Below, in pieces: positions 39,601 through 53,649 of a DNA stretch of 64,000 nt. Made by a program: the position numbers and the translations under genes. The notes below the pieces were generated by a model. That model worked only from the letters and a program-made list of their open reading frames with translations. It searched no databases and was not told where the DNA came from. Every line of letters begins with the position of its first letter. Within the stretch, counting starts at the first letter, position 1. Source of the DNA: Prostheceraeus crozeri (taxonomy: Eukaryota > Platyhelminthes > Polycladida > Euryleptidae); assembly GCA_907163375.1 (NCBI GenBank), contig CAJQUW010002996.1:1-64000 (forward strand), in the 5' to 3' direction.

Positions 39601-41990
39601 TTATAGAACAATTCTATTGATGAGTTATGCTCGGCTGTGATAGAAAAGTCACATTTTAAATCACAAAATAAAATTTTCTTTTTCAAAAGTTTTATTAAAA
39701 TAATGATCAAACTCACAGTTTTATAGACCATCCAAGTACAAATGACGTTTTTTTCAAACGGTTGAAAATCATCGTTGAAAAATAAACCAACATTCAACTT
39801 GGTGTGAAAAACTTTGAAAAAACGTTGAATACACGTTGAATTAAAACATTTTAATTGTTTTGCGGATATAGCCTGATGGACGTTTTTTGGATATAAAATG
39901 GATATGATGCAATGGATAACCCTATCAAGAAGTATCGTTCTATTAAGTAAAATTGACTTTTCTTTGGGAATAAGAATGGCTATACGCTATATAAATATTT
40001 AAACTGTGAAGATGTGGGTAAGTTTATCGAATTTGTTAAATAAAAAATTTGGAACTTTGTAATGGTTAAAACATCGATCACATGTACGTGGAATAAATCT
40101 TAAATAATGAGCGTTTCATTTAAGAAGAATTGTTCCATTGAATGATACCGATTTAACTAAAAATATTGATGCTGTAAGAAGTGACATCAATGATTTAAAT
40201 AATCAAAGAATGCCATGGCTAACAACATTGAATATGAAACATGGTAATTACTATTTATTTCGAGTATTTCATATAATGTGTCTTTTTATTTGATGAAATT
40301 TGTAGCCCTAAGAAAAAAAATGAAGCAGTCACCGCATATTAGTAGCCTGTATAAAATAGATATTGGGTGATTCATATATTCCTTTCTTTCTACCTATTGT
40401 CCCTTTTCTTCTTCTCTCATTTTTCATCATCGTTTCACACTCACTTAATGTAAACTGTATAGCTACTATAGCAAACATCAATCAACATGACGAGCGTCGG
40501 TCAAACAATTACACATGACATATAAACATCTGTCATATGACTATCTCAAAGGGAGTAAGCAAATTTCTATGACACACATTTTGCTTCTCAAAATCGAAAT
40601 ATTGTCAATTGAAATTATAAGCTACGTACGTACCCCTGCAGCATGTCGATTCTTGATCGATTTTGCTGTGTGTTCGCCAAATTGCTAGGCTATTCTTTTG
40701 CAAACTTGTGATTTTAATTCGGTGGTGTAACTGGACCAAACAATTGCATAAGCATCCAGCTCTTGCGTAATCGTATCTGTTCTATTATAACTTTCCGTCA
40801 TTAAGGAAATTCGATCGCCCACGCGCACGCAGCTGAGGGAGTTCAGTCACAATGTTGTCAGTGTGATGGCGTGGGCGCATCTGCGTGCAGATGAGAAGTA
40901 GTGGTCGTAATATTTCCGCTGTAATTGTTGATGCCTGTGAGATCATCGTCTGCCTATAATTATTGGCGCATGACGTGAAACAGAACGCTGCACAGTCAGG
41001 CGCAGTAGCTTGTGCACTTTCGAACTATCTTGGGTCTATGAACGTAGTTACGGTGTGCTGTTGCTATTACAAAATCAGGCATTCAAGAGGATAATTTACT
41101 CACAACCGTTATTTAGTCATCGTCGGTTTTTTGATCTACGTTTTTCATATTTACTTCGCAATATGCAAATAATAGCGACCATTATTTACGATACCTCTGA
41201 TGCATGTGGTCCCAGTTATATGATTTACTTCACTTTCTTTCATTTATCAAAAATCGAAAATGAAAAGCACTGTATGTAGTCTGTGCGTTGTTCTATCAAT
41301 GAAGATCAGTTCTTCATGTATCGAATTATTGAAAAAAAATGATTATTGGAATCAGATACAGAAAAAGGGTTTAGTTTTTGAATGTTTTCAGATTTAGCTT
41401 GTCAATTTGTGTTTCGCATTAGCTGCAAGTTATGGTACTGTATTGGAAATCAAAAACAAAAGCGATGGAGAGGTTTGGGCATGGATTAATTGGGTTCATT
41501 GATCTGAAGTATAGACCTTTCTATTATTGATTATGTTATATTGCTTTTTACTTTTAACTAATGCTATAAAAAGTTATATGCGTCCATACTAGTATTACTT
41601 ACTGGTGGTAACAAAAAATATCTCAATTACTCTTAGCTGTGTGCAGAGACTTTACAAGGAGTCTACCAATACTTTGAATTATTGTGTGATGAAAAACAAT
41701 GATGACAATGCTTCAAGGGCTTATTTAGTTGAATTCAATATGAGAAATTGCGTTTGTGAATGTTTATCGTTTAAAGTCGACGTTTTGTTGAAAAATCGAT
41801 AAAAAAGTTGATTGTGTGTGAAAAGATTATAATTTAACTGGAATTATGTTGAAAATGATAAACATTATTTTAAATCCGTATTTTGGCCTTGTATTTAAAC
41901 TAGCACAAACATCTGGGCATGTTGAGACAGAGTTGATGCATGCTAAAATTTGAGGAAACTAAGAGCATGTAAGATTTGATTTAGCGATTA
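39600..41990. other. No gene recognised; AACGTTGA-type repeat pieces
   Basis: Around 39,760-39,850 short ACGTTGAAT/CACGTTGAATT motifs recur, like those at 52,940-53,110. The rest is AT-rich with small ORFs (the longest near 41,010-41,279) showing no motifs. Confidence 0.35.
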
Positions 41991-43799
41991 AAAAATTTAG
42001 TCGGGAGCCAGCGCAAAGATGTGCACGGGAACGAGGTAGTAAATATCTTCATGCTCAGACGAGTTTGTATAAGAGAGGAGTTCAGATACAACGTCTGCCG
42101 ATGTCAGTTCATTTGCACCTGTTAGTACAGGCCTGTTAACACCGAAAACTACCTCAAACTACATGTGAAGAGGTAGCATAAGTCCTTATTCATGTACAAG
42201 CAAAAGTCAGCTGATTTATGACAGAAAATAAACAGACACCGTAGGAATTTGGTAAAATCCTTAACAGACCTGAAGCACGACGAACATACGGTTTTGCGGA
42301 TCGGACAAGGTAGAAATAAAAGATTACAAAAGATTAAAATGCGCAGTGCCTAGTATTTTTTCATGAAGACCTAAACAGCACATTTAGTAGTTGAATAATT
42401 GAAACGACACTTTTAAACATGCGAAATATGCCCATTTTTCGATGAAACAATCAAATTTGTTGCTGAAAAATATTCCACGCTTCATACATCTCAAAATGAA
42501 AGAATGCCTCTACCTTGATATACTGCTTTTGGAATGGCTGTGACGGAGCAATTAAGAGCCTTTTTATCGCTGTGAAACTAAATTTGTGGTTAAGTTTACA
42601 ACAATATCAAGAAATATGTATTAAAACTTAAAAATATCATTAAGAAAATTAGTGCTTCTATAATACAAATAACGGATCTCCTGTTCACAAATACACGTTT
42701 CCGGCAAATTGTTGTTTTTTCACGACCTTATAAACATTTGCTTCATTTTCTTATCGCCCCTTTCCCATGACTGCGTGCCTAGGTAAGTAATTTGGATCTT
42801 TGAATATAATAGAGCACTGCATGACGGCTGCTTCAGTGGAGTCACTACAGACTGTCTGTGTTTCGTGAGGCTATACAGCCTAGCTGCCGGTCGGACAGGT
42901 ACGAAGATGGTATGAGTTTTCACGTGCACAGTAACTTTTCCACTGTTCTCGTTGAATTACGCAAACAAAGTTATGATTCTGTATCTCATTGGCGACAAGT
43001 CAGGCACAGTTAATATTTAATTCGGTGTAATCAACAATATATCATACAGAAAAAGACACTGATGTCATAATAATGTGATTGTGTGTGATGAATATTTCAG
43101 TGTTAGCAAACTTTGGTCATGGAAAACAACTAAAAATTTTTGGATGAATGAGAAATGCTTTCAATTTTTAGAGCGAGTTATTTCATGGATTTTGTTTTTC
43201 TCCGTAGAGGTCGTTGCTATGTTACTCGAAAAAACATCCAACAGAAATGTTAAAATGTTTTGGAAGTGTAGAGACAACTCAATTTTTGCGGAGAATTTTC
43301 TTCATTCATAGTCTGAATCATCCGTTAAATATCACTGTCTCCGGAATCTTCTCGACATCATGTCGCTTTCACTGGTCATCGTTTATCATCTTCGAAAGAC
43401 TGAAATCAAGTATTGTTTGAATAATGAAATACTGGTAGCTGAACATCTAATTGTTGTATGATTCACGCCAAAATTCCGCGTAATGTACTATCACTGTGGT
43501 AGTGTGCCAATAGAGAATCTTTTGCATTTAAGAATCTGTTTTCAGCATAATCAATATTGTAACCAGATGTGATCAATATTGTTATTTGAGATCATATATT
43601 GTAAGTGAGATCAATGATTGTAAGTAATATTTAGACGTACTAAATGGATGCTAGTATTTTTACGTGATAGTATGTTTTAACGTACTTTTCAAAAATAAAG
43701 TGAAAATTATCACGAACATGGCATGCAATGTATTATGTAAAAAAAATCCTCTAGGACTTTTGGATTTATTTGTTGAAGAATTAGATTGATACATGATCC

Positions 43800-46700
43800 C
43801 GTAATACATACCTGTGTGTTGCCGTCAATGTTTGTTAGGCACTGGGTGGTCCCATTGAAACCACACCAGGTTCATCACAACCCGTAGACCAAGTCCAATC
43901 CGAAGTTCTCTGGGACGAGTTCCAATTGGTTGGATTTGGGAGATGGAGATCTATTCCACAGGATTGATACATATTGAGCTCGAAGGATCTTTTGTCGCAA
44001 GGTTCGCCAGCAATGGCCGGAAGTAGGGCGGGGTTTAACCTTTTCACGTTGGACGAGAGGGGTAAGACGTCCTGTAAATGAATACGGATTTTTAAGTTAT
44101 TCCAAGAAAGAATTCCTTCTCAAAGTGATTTCATAGTCTATAGCATTTGTGTAATTTTAATATTCTTTGAGAGGATGTACTGTTGAGTTAATGCCAAGGA
44201 AGTAAGACATGTATATAGATAATATATTTATTATTATATATATATCTATATTATATATATATTATATATATATAACTATAAAATATATATATATATATTT
44301 TATGTTTAAAAATAATATATATATACCAGTTCATATCGGTCTATTGAAAAGATTTATAAAATATTCAATTACCTGATGAAAATTGTCCAGTCAATCGACG
44401 ATAAACAGCGTTATCGAGCTTATTCAATATCTGCAAATGAGGGATGACCGTATAATTGGCACAAAATGAAGGAGGAAACTAACCCTTCATAATCCGGCTC
44501 TTTCTGTTTGTTGAAAGCTGAATAAGGGCAGAGGACAATTTCTACGACCTCTGACTCGTCTTTTTCAACTAAAATCTAATGCTTTTTCGATTTTCCCTTG
44601 TTAAAAAAGGAAGAAGTCACGTCTGACCCGGTAAGTGCATGAAGAGCTAGGAGTGCGGAAGTTTAACCTTGTCTCCTTCCTTCAAGGGCTTGCAGCATAT
44701 ACTAGATATGTCAATAAATCTTCTATTGGAAGGAAGATTCAAAAATCCATGATCAATTTAGATATGGCATCATTTGCTCCACTGCCAATTTCCAAAAGAA
44801 GAATGAAGACATCTGTGTCAGTTGACTTATTAACAGCAACTTTCCAGACAAAGTTGAAGCATGGAATATGATGCGTAGTGTCCTGCCTCCACATGGTTTC
44901 CCCTTGGAGAGAACATTGGATGATCGTTGAGTCAAACTCTTATTTTGCTGTCAATCTGGTATATCTTGATACAAACACCACCGTGTGATACAAAAAGGGA
45001 TTTTCTTCTCGAAAAAACATCTGTATTCCTGTTTTTTCCATTCAGAACCATTAAAAAATCAACCAAAGAATCTTTGAAGCTGCCATTCTTTAAAAGATTT
45101 GACATCATCTGTAAAGGACTTTGGTCAGGTCCAAGAATAGAATGAGGTCGATTAAAACTCTCGCTCTTCTTCCTCCTTTCACTCTCCTTCAAGGATGTGT
45201 CAAGGTAGGTATCAAAGAGAAGATGAATTTCAGTACCCTGAGATTTCATCACCGTGGATAGCAACTCTTTAGCAATTGCAACCGTAAGGTGCGGGATCCC
45301 TTCATATTTGGTAAGTGGACTCTCAGCAGGTGCCCACCATCGATTAGTGGGTCCACGTACTATATCAGTTTTTTGGCTTCACAATCAATATGGGAAATGC
45401 TCTTTCTCTTCTAAAGTTTTCAGAAGAACTGCTTTAGAAGTACGTAAAGGAGAGCCATCAGAGTGAGCTAAAGACAGAGGGACATCAGTGAGTGGATACG
45501 AAAGAAGATATTTCATATCAACAAAAGAATAGCTTTGACTTGCAAGTAGAACCACATCCTCCCGAAAACATCCAACAATATCTCTACAGTGTCGAACCGA
45601 TCCTACGCAATTCTCTGTATTTCACATTCTCTTTGGAGAAATTCTGCACCTTCAGTCGCTTCAGTGGTTGTAGGAATCTTTTCTGGTCGCGCTCGCAATT
45701 CCTGCAGAAAGATTTTTCTTTGCTCTTCTCCCCGCGATAATGTATCGGTTAGGTACTTTTGCGTTTGTAATGACGCTGTTTTTCCGGTTACGACGTTCAC
45801 CAAACTCGACTTTGGTATTTCATCGAAAATGGGTTGCAAGTCTGTATAATTGCATCAATGAGTCTCGACAAATCATCGTTATCGCGTTTTATGCGATGGG
45901 GACAGTTTTGCTTAGATGGATCGTGAGATGAATTCAAACCTAAAAATAGCTTCAATTCAGAAACAGCGAAACCACGCTGAGCAGATGTCAAACACCAACG
46001 TCTGACTGCATCTTTGGAGTTGGCAAAAGCAACAATGCCCGCTGCTTTGGATGACGCATTTTTATTAACAGTTTGCTCCAAACATAAATCAATGGATGTC
46101 CTGGAAAAATGTTTGGGTGTACGCCTTATAGAAAAAGCACCCATTTCTAATAGTTCCTTGCATCGACTAGGCATGTCACCAAGTTTTTGTTGAAATAATG
46201 CGCTCCAACGCGCCATAGTTTGGCCTGTTCAGAGCAAAAAATACGTTCATGACATTAGAAGAACAGATAGAAACCCATCAACATCATTCATTTTGATGGA
46301 TTTCTGAAGCTGTCTATATAAACGATTTATCAAGTAAATGTAAATGCCCCAAAACGCCGGCGTTGAACCGTATCATCCTTCAAGGACATCACACAAGAAA
46401 GTGTCATAGAGGCGCATAATTCGTAAGAAATCATCGTTATTCTGCAGATACTCTTCCATATCGGATTCATAACTGTCGGAAATGTTTATCAATGACTGCA
46501 CATCAGGGAAATCAGTTTGTTGGAGAACCTCGGACTGGAAACGTCGGAATAGAAGAGACTCCATGGCTGTGGCAAGCAGCTGGTGAACACGTGTACATCT
46601 GTTATAGAATTTTCCACGAAGAAAACCAGGAAGGCGATCCCTCAGCAAAAATCCCAGCCTGAATAAGAAGATATTCTACACCACAATCTGCTATGTATGT

Positions 46701-48904
46701 TCCTAGTGCTCCAAAGTACGCAAGCTCGAGATGGAAACATCCTAGCAAAATGAGAACTTTGTCAAAGATTGGTTGTTCCATCGCTTGTATAGTGTATGCC
46801 TTCAGGGCAATGGCCAGGTCATATGTTACAATCGCATATTCTTGATTGGTTTCATTCGCAACTTCTAGGCTACGCTTTAGCGTTTCACGAACAACGTCAT
46901 TTTGGGTGGGCGACTTCAAAATTGGTTCCATGTATCTTACTTTCTGTTGAGGTAGGAAATCTCTAACATAGGTTGAATAAAATCCAAAGAACATGGGGGG
47001 AGAAAAAACTGAATGTCTGAAGGAGCCAATAAAAGACCAATACTTCTAGTGGAATATCTTCACGTTCTAGAAAACTTAAGACAAGTTTTGCCTTTTGGAC
47101 GGGTTTCACAAATGGAGTCAGCGCTCTATCTGATCCTTGACATCGTCTCCGTTTTTCGGGACATGTCATGGACTCATTCTCATGTGAATGATCTCCCTGA
47201 TCTTGGTTCTGATAACAAATACCGAATGTAGCATGAAATGTTCCTCTTCCGTCAACAGTCTCAATCTGAGCGTCAAAGTTTATCCCATGCTAAACCTGTA
47301 GCCAAGTTTGGCAGAGTCTGTAAACCATCGGGAGTCTGTTTGTCATTTTTTGCAATTGTATACAGCGAATTCGCTTTCTATCTGCTTTACCTCCGAGTAA
47401 TTAATTGAGTGACCAGCTCGATTGAGTAATTGCACAACAGTCTTAGATCCAGTGAGACTGCTAATACCTAAGCCAAAATTGATATTTTTCCATGGTTTCA
47501 CGCTGCCGTGACTGGTGCTGTCAAAATACAACATCAGAAGCAAGAGAACTAACTTTACAGTCTATGTCACCACTAGTACTTCTTACTCCATCAATCAGAT
47601 GTTTGAAAAAAATAGACTAACTCAGGTGGAATGTCGGCTGCCGCTCGCTTCAAAGAATCAACAGTGGTAGGGGTAGGGTAATTTTGTAACTTGCAATTGC
47701 AATATTAGAGCACGCAATTTCAAAGCAACACTTCGTAACTCAACCTATGAATTGATAGCTTTTATCACCGAAGAACATCATCTTAGCGTCTTCGAGACTA
47801 ACATTTGCATTGTGAATTAGCATGCCATCGCGCTTACTAGAAAAGAAATTGTGATTTCATCCCTGAATTTCTTTTTGATTTTTTCAAGGAGGGCACTTTT
47901 TCTATATAACTCAATATCATCTGAATTTCCCCCTAAAGAAAATGAACTCAGATGTATAATTGCTGTAAATTGATGAACAGGAAAGAACATTATTATATCG
48001 TAAAATTTCATCGGTAATAAAGTCCTTCAATTTTTCAAATGCTATTTCGTGGAACTTGCGCGTACTGGGCATCGAACTATCTGGGGCAGAGTTTTCTGTA
48101 ATCTTGACAAATTTGCGACGACAGGACGGATGGTAATGTGCTTCTTGAGCTAAAAGATCTCCGCCTGAATTGAGAATGCCGAGAACACGCCGTGAAGCTT
48201 CAGTGTCTTGCATACGAGCTGCACTTTCAATCCTTGCGCAAGCATCAAAGGTGGAGCAGGCAGATAGATTCTCAAAACATCCGTTGTAATATTTGCGACT
48301 CTTATTGCAAATCAGACAGCATTTCTCAAGAACTCCTCTATTTGTCGTTACAGGGAATGGTATTTTGCGAGCGAGTAGGCCTGTCAGAAGTACTTTTCCT
48401 CTGAGGTGTATCTGACAAAATCTTAGGTCTTTTTACAGCCGTGAATCTTCTCAAGCATGAAGAGTGATAACAATCAACTGAGGGATGGTGCATCACTACA
48501 TAGCTGATTCTTGATGTGGCTTCACGGAAATGAGTCTCTCGTAAATTCCGATCTCAATGAGCCGCATTTCTAATATTATTCCAGAAACTGCTTTGAAAAC
48601 ATTTCAGTGATTCCGATGAGGATTTCCTACATATAATACACCTATTTTCTAGAACGTCGCTATTGATGCTCATATTGCCTAGCGACTGCTGAAAATTTGC
48701 TGAGTAAAAAAAGTTTGTAAATAGCACGTGCTTTTCGTAGACTGTTAGCCTTAGTAACGCTTGAATGAATACATCATTAAAACAGCAGAATTCCATTTGC
48801 TCAAAATTGAGGATATTCTTTAATTTTACCAGTTTCATGTGCATAGTTCCAACATGCCATGCTGCATTCATCACACTCAATACACAATTATTATGAGCAT
48901 GCAA
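43800..48904 (-). pseudogene. Decayed transposon protein gene (large invertebrate family, unassigned superfamily)
   Basis: Fragments in order on the minus strand: ENRCIICRKSSSE zinc-finger-like start (48,554-48,904); LAQEAHYHPSCRRKFV (47,917-48,213), a Cys/His block; MTCPEKRRRCQGS (47,169); a long helical part with EYAIVTYDLAIALKAYTIQ and GCFHLELAYFGALGTYIADC (46,602-46,994); FLRGKFYNRCTRVHQLL (46,373-46,648); MARWSALFQQKL with FSRTSIDLCLEQTVNKNA (45,797-46,216); EIHLLFDTYLDTSLKESERR (44,932-45,264); and a terminal LHLPNPTNW piece (43,835-44,047). The same series of blocks occurs in a large, mostly unannotated protein family repeated in cnidarian and mollusc genomes. Many stops and frame changes show it is dead, though some breaks may be introns. 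Confidence 0.55.
44219..44325. repeat. AT microsatellite
   Basis: About 105 bases of (TA)n with a few interruptions, in the noncoding part of the 8-kb transposon. Confidence 0.9.
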
Positions 48905-49979
48905 GTGTCTTTTTTCTGTATGAGATATGTTGATTACACCGAATTATATTAAGGCTGTGGCTGGAGCTTGTCGCCAATAGGATACAGAATCATAACTTTG
49001 TTTGCGTAAATCAACGATGAAAGTGAAGTTACTGTGACGTGAAAACTCATCCATCTTCGTACCTGTCCGACCGGCAGCAGGCTGTATAGCATCACGGAAA
49101 CACAGACAGTCTGTAGTGTACTCCACTGATGCAGCGTCATGCAGTGCTCTATTATATTCAAAGATCAAATTACTTACCTAGGCACGCAGTCATGGGATGG
49201 GGCGAGAAATTGTAGCAAATGTTTTATGATAGGTCGTGAAAAACAACAATTTGCCGGTAACGTGTATTTGTGAACAGGAGATGCCGTTTGTTTGTATTTA
49301 TAGAAGCAATATTTTCTTGGAGATGATATTTTTAATTTTTATCATATGTTCTTGATATATGTTGTAAACTAACATACAAAATTTAGTTTTACAGCGATAA
49401 AAAGCTCTTAAGTGTGCTTGTCACACCCATTCCAAAGGCAGTATATCAATGTAAGGTCAGTTCTTTCATTTTGATGATGTATGTGAAGCGTGGAATATTT
49501 TTCATCAACAAATTGATTGTTTCATCGAAAAATGGGCATTTTCGCATGTTTTAAGTGTCTGTTTGCAATTATGCAACTAGCTAGATGTCTGTTAGGGTCT
49601 TCATGAAAAATACTAGGCACTGCGCTTTTTATCTTTTGTAATCTTTTGTTCTACTCCGATCCTGCAAAACCGGTATATTTCGACGGTGCTTCGAGGTGTC
49701 TGTTAAGGATTTTACCAAATTCCTACGTGTCTGTTATTTTCTGTTCATAAATCAGCTGAGCTTTTGGCTTGTACATGAATAGAGGACTTATGCTACCTCT
49801 TCTCATGTATTTTGAGGTAGTTTTCGGGAGTTAACATGGGCCTGTACTAGACAGGTGCAAATGACTGACATCGGCAGACGTTGTGATCTGAACTCCTCTC
49901 TGTATAGCAAACTCGTCTGAGCATGAAAAATTTACTACCTCGTTCCCTGCACATCTTTGCGCTGGCTCCCGGACTAATT

Positions 49980-52880
49980 GTAATTTAGCACTTCAATAAT
50001 TAGATGTGTATCAGGCTATAGGTCTACTTATGCTATAGCATTAATATTTGGATGACAAATAATTGAAAAAGTTTTTGAAACAGTTTAACATGCGTCAAGA
50101 CCTAAAAATTCTATTTTCAGGACCGCAAAAAGTTTAGGTGGATAATGTTTTTATCAATTTCGACAATTATTATTGCTATTCGATTTCTGCTTAAGTTGTA
50201 TAATTTTTCTATTGTTTCTTAAAGATGCATCCATCAAGGAAACATGTTTAAATAGGTCATTATTTCCATTTTAATTTACATTGAATTGAAAACCTGTAGC
50301 TATTGCCTGTGGTAATTACTTATTTCAGAATTGCCACATTAAAAAATACCATCAATTTGATATTTCGAGTCGTTTAAGAAAAATAATCAAGCACACAAAA
50401 GGTATAAATGCTACACCACGAACTACACGTTGTATACGGCTACATGCACACCGTATAATTATGCGCACAAGACTAGTTTTGTGTTAAAGCCCTACAATGG
50501 GTTTAGTTGTGCAATTTAATCAATAATTCTTCATGCTTTACGACAAGTATAAAACAATCAAAATGCAAACTCATTGCTACTCTTTCATCTGAATTTGTGT
50601 TGACTTATTACACATTATGCTTCGCACTTTTCAATATTATTGTAGGCCTATAGGTATTATGGTCACATGTTTGCTGTATGCCCATATGTCACCATGAATT
50701 ACTTGAAGAGATGTCATATAAATAGTAGAGACAAGAGGATATTATGTGTGTATGTGTTTGTAGATTGTGTTTTTAAACAAACTGTTTGGATATCAAAATA
50801 AATTTACATGTATCAATTTTATAATCAAAATTCAAGCGCTCCTGAATATCTTCATCGCATGAACTGTTGAAAAAGCGGTCGGCAATAGGCTACATACTCC
50901 GTTTTTATTTGCAGATCACATTTTTCTAAAAAAAGTTAATTGAATATCAGAATGAAATTGATAAATACTACGAGTATTGATTAGAAAATTATTAATAAAT
51001 TGATAGTGATCACAATTTGGTCACTCCTGAATTTCTTCATTTGCTATCAAAATTCCTGTGAATATCGCATGCCACATTGTCAAAGATTAAATGATCCAAA
51101 AGCAATTTTCTTAATTATCTTTACTATAACACCCAATATTACTATAAATGATTTCTCCTTTAAAACTTTGAGTAGGCCTACCATGGAATGTTAATTGAGG
51201 GTAGTTCAGTTTGATAATTCTGCTATTGCACATCAGCACAGAAGTTGTCTTCTTTTTACAGGTGTTGATTGCTGAGGCTGTGCAAGCTCGTCTTATCTGT
51301 GCATCGATGACTCAATACCTGACAAACGTTCGGCTGTTTTTCTGTCTTGTTATTTGAGCTAATTAGCCCCGAAAGCTACTGGAATTTTATTTACCCATTA
51401 GTCTCTCATACTCGCAACGTCCAAGTGATCATCAGATTCGGACAACCGCCTTGTGATCCAACCAAAGATGCTATTGAGTGACCTCGCATCATCGCCTCAA
51501 ACTTCATTTGAGTAGTGAATGTTTCTCTTTTGAACTGTAACAGAGAAAGTGGTATCATCTCTATTCTTAAAAATGTGACTGATAACGGCGCGACGACGTG
51601 TTCGACTCGAAATGACAGTGTACCAGATGACATGAAATGCGCATTCGGGCTGTGGGCATGTTTTCTGTTTGGAGGGATTTTCAAATGAAGGATGATCAAA
51701 TCCGGATAGAGAAATTTCCCATATATGTTGATAAAAGTGATTTTCATCAAGATTATTTGTATCTGATCGTTCGATGTGTGCTACTATATAAACATCATCT
51801 TGTATGGTGGTAAAGCTTTCTTCATTTGCTAAATTCTTAGTGGATGAAAAATTGTGTTTTTGAAAGATGTCCATTGAAAGATGGCTCAGTTTTTGTAATC
51901 TCGATGAATATTATCCTACAAAGTAAAATTTTAGTAGGAATATTTTACCAAATGTATAGGCCTAACTACTGTTTTACTGCGAGGTTACTATTGTGCGGAA
52001 AGACGATCATGTCTGAAATTTGAATAAAGAACACTTACTTCAGCTTAAAGCACTATATTCTGTAGGCCCTATAGAATATAAAAAGAAGCGCATCGTGCCA
52101 TAATGTATTTGTTTTAATCAGAAGAAAGCTCCATAAGCTGAATGATTGTTTAATCGTTTTTTATTCAAATTTCAAATATCTTTTAACTATTACTCAATAA
52201 ACTGTGATGGCACCCTTGCGGTCGACAAGGCTGCATCAAGAAAATATCGAAAGAATATTTTCAGAGTAGCATTTTTCGAATAATCGTTTGCACTGCCATT
52301 TTATATAGGTTTGTTATCAGGGATCGCAATTTTCCGATTTTTTATTTACGAAATTAAACTAATGTAAATATTTCAAATTTACGCATTCAAACCCGGTTTT
52401 TCCCGATTTTCCGTTTTATGTAGGTCACCTTGTTTCATTTTCGTTTTAAGTCGCATAATCGTCACACAAGCAATGATCAGCAAAATTTAGAGCATGTAAG
52501 AGTTTATGAACCTCAAATATGAAACATTATCTTTTACAACTATTCTACCAATTCCCGGTCAAAACATTGCAAGATTAATTCACAATGCTGCTGCAAATTA
52601 CTTAATTGCATTTTTATATTCAATCACCATAATAGGTACGTGCCTAAATCAAGCGAAATTTCGTGCCCTACAGTTTACAGTGCGGAAATAGGATGATTTT
52701 ATGTGTTTAATGCATGACTCCATATTGCATGAAGCCCGATATTTTCAGCGGATGTTCTACGTGAGCTAGCAGTTTGTGATTCCAGTTTTATGTCATTTTT
52801 CTCATGGCAAATTACGTCATTGAAATGTAAATAGATATGCCTATCAACAATTGCGATATTTTCCTTACTTATATCGTTGA
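49980..52880. other. No gene recognised
   Basis: AT-rich DNA with only short ORFs. The overlapping minus-strand frames at 51,406-51,874 (CPQPECAFHVIW, SSRTRRRAVISHIF) look mildly gene-like but carry no family signature. The only recurring short motif is TAGGCCTA. Confidence 0.35.
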
Positions 52881-52934
52881 ACGGGTAATGAGGATGAAAG
52901 GTTGAAAATCAGTTTAAAGAAGGTTTTATATTAA

Positions 52935-53115
52935 CAGAAAGTGGTTGATAAAACGTTGATCAACCCACTTTCTTCAACGTTTCTAAGTAACGTTGAATCA
53001 ACGTTATATCAGCGGCCAAAGCGTCACGATATCAACCATCCACCAACGTTGAATCAACCGTTTATCAACCAAAATCTCGTTGAATATCAACGTTTTTCCA
53101 CTGTTGATTCAACGT
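52935..53115. repeat. AACGTTGA/TCAACGTT short-motif repeat cluster
   Basis: At least eight occurrences of AACGTTGA or its reverse within about 180 bases (for example TTGAATCAACGTT), many in palindromic pairs. A related, weaker cluster lies at 39,760-39,850. It is probably the subterminal region of a DNA transposon. Confidence 0.7.
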
Positions 53116-53129
53116 TATCTTTTTAATTG

Positions 53130-53328
53130 GGATTCTATTGGTGTGTAGCTGCCTCGGCTGTGGAAGCAGTCAAAGCATCGCCTATCACAAAAAATCAGAA
53201 TTTTCAAAATTTTCAAAATTTTCATAAATTTCCAAAATTTTCCGATTTTTTCCAAAATTTTCCAATATTTTCCAAAATTTTCCATGGAAAATTTTGATTC
53301 AAAATTTTCCGGAAAATTTTCATCACTA
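53130..53328. repeat. hAT-type MITE terminus
   Basis: Dense TTTTCCAAAATTTTCC units ending in GGAAAATTTTCATCACTA, the same terminus as the copy at 35,377. Only about 200 bp of the element is present. Confidence 0.75.
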
Positions 53329-53649
53329 ACCATCGGTACCTGTGAGAAAATTAGTTGTTCGCAGGTTTTCTACAACTTGACTAACTGCTCTGTGTGACAT
53401 AAAGCACCTAGCTTTTATCAGATGTTCAAGATGGGAACAGATTATACATAAAAACAAAGGGCAATTAATATTTTTGAAATTTGGCACAACGCGTAACGGA
53501 CGCTCGCAATTTCAAACTAAAATTGTGACTCGGGAATTACTTCATTCGCTAATTAACCATCATAATCAATAAATCTCTTCAAATAAATCAAGCTTCAAAA
53601 TACTTCTATTCATCAAAAAGTATTTTTTCATCGAGGTTGATGCTTACGT

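Larger units (their letters stand above)
41998..49978 (-). mobile_element. ~8-kb DNA transposon with ~1-kb terminal inverted repeats
   Basis: The left end (TTAGTCGGGAGCCAGCGC, about 41,998-43,060) and right end (about 48,905-49,978, reverse of the same) are long imperfect inverted repeats. Shared blocks include GAACTCCTCTC, CTGCCGATGTCAG, GACAGTCTG and ATTCGGTGTAATC. A partial match of coding-like sequence (GAAATGTTTT region) suggests the repeats extend a few hundred bases further inward. A decayed minus-strand gene lies between. No target duplication could be settled: TTAG flanks appear only in inverted form. An Academ-like or other large-TIR superfamily is possible; I cannot decide. Confidence 0.65.

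Noticed and set aside
41010..41279. 89-codon ORF with hydrophobic and aromatic residues
   Set aside because: No homology recognised, no splice or promoter context, and length expected by chance in AT-rich DNA.
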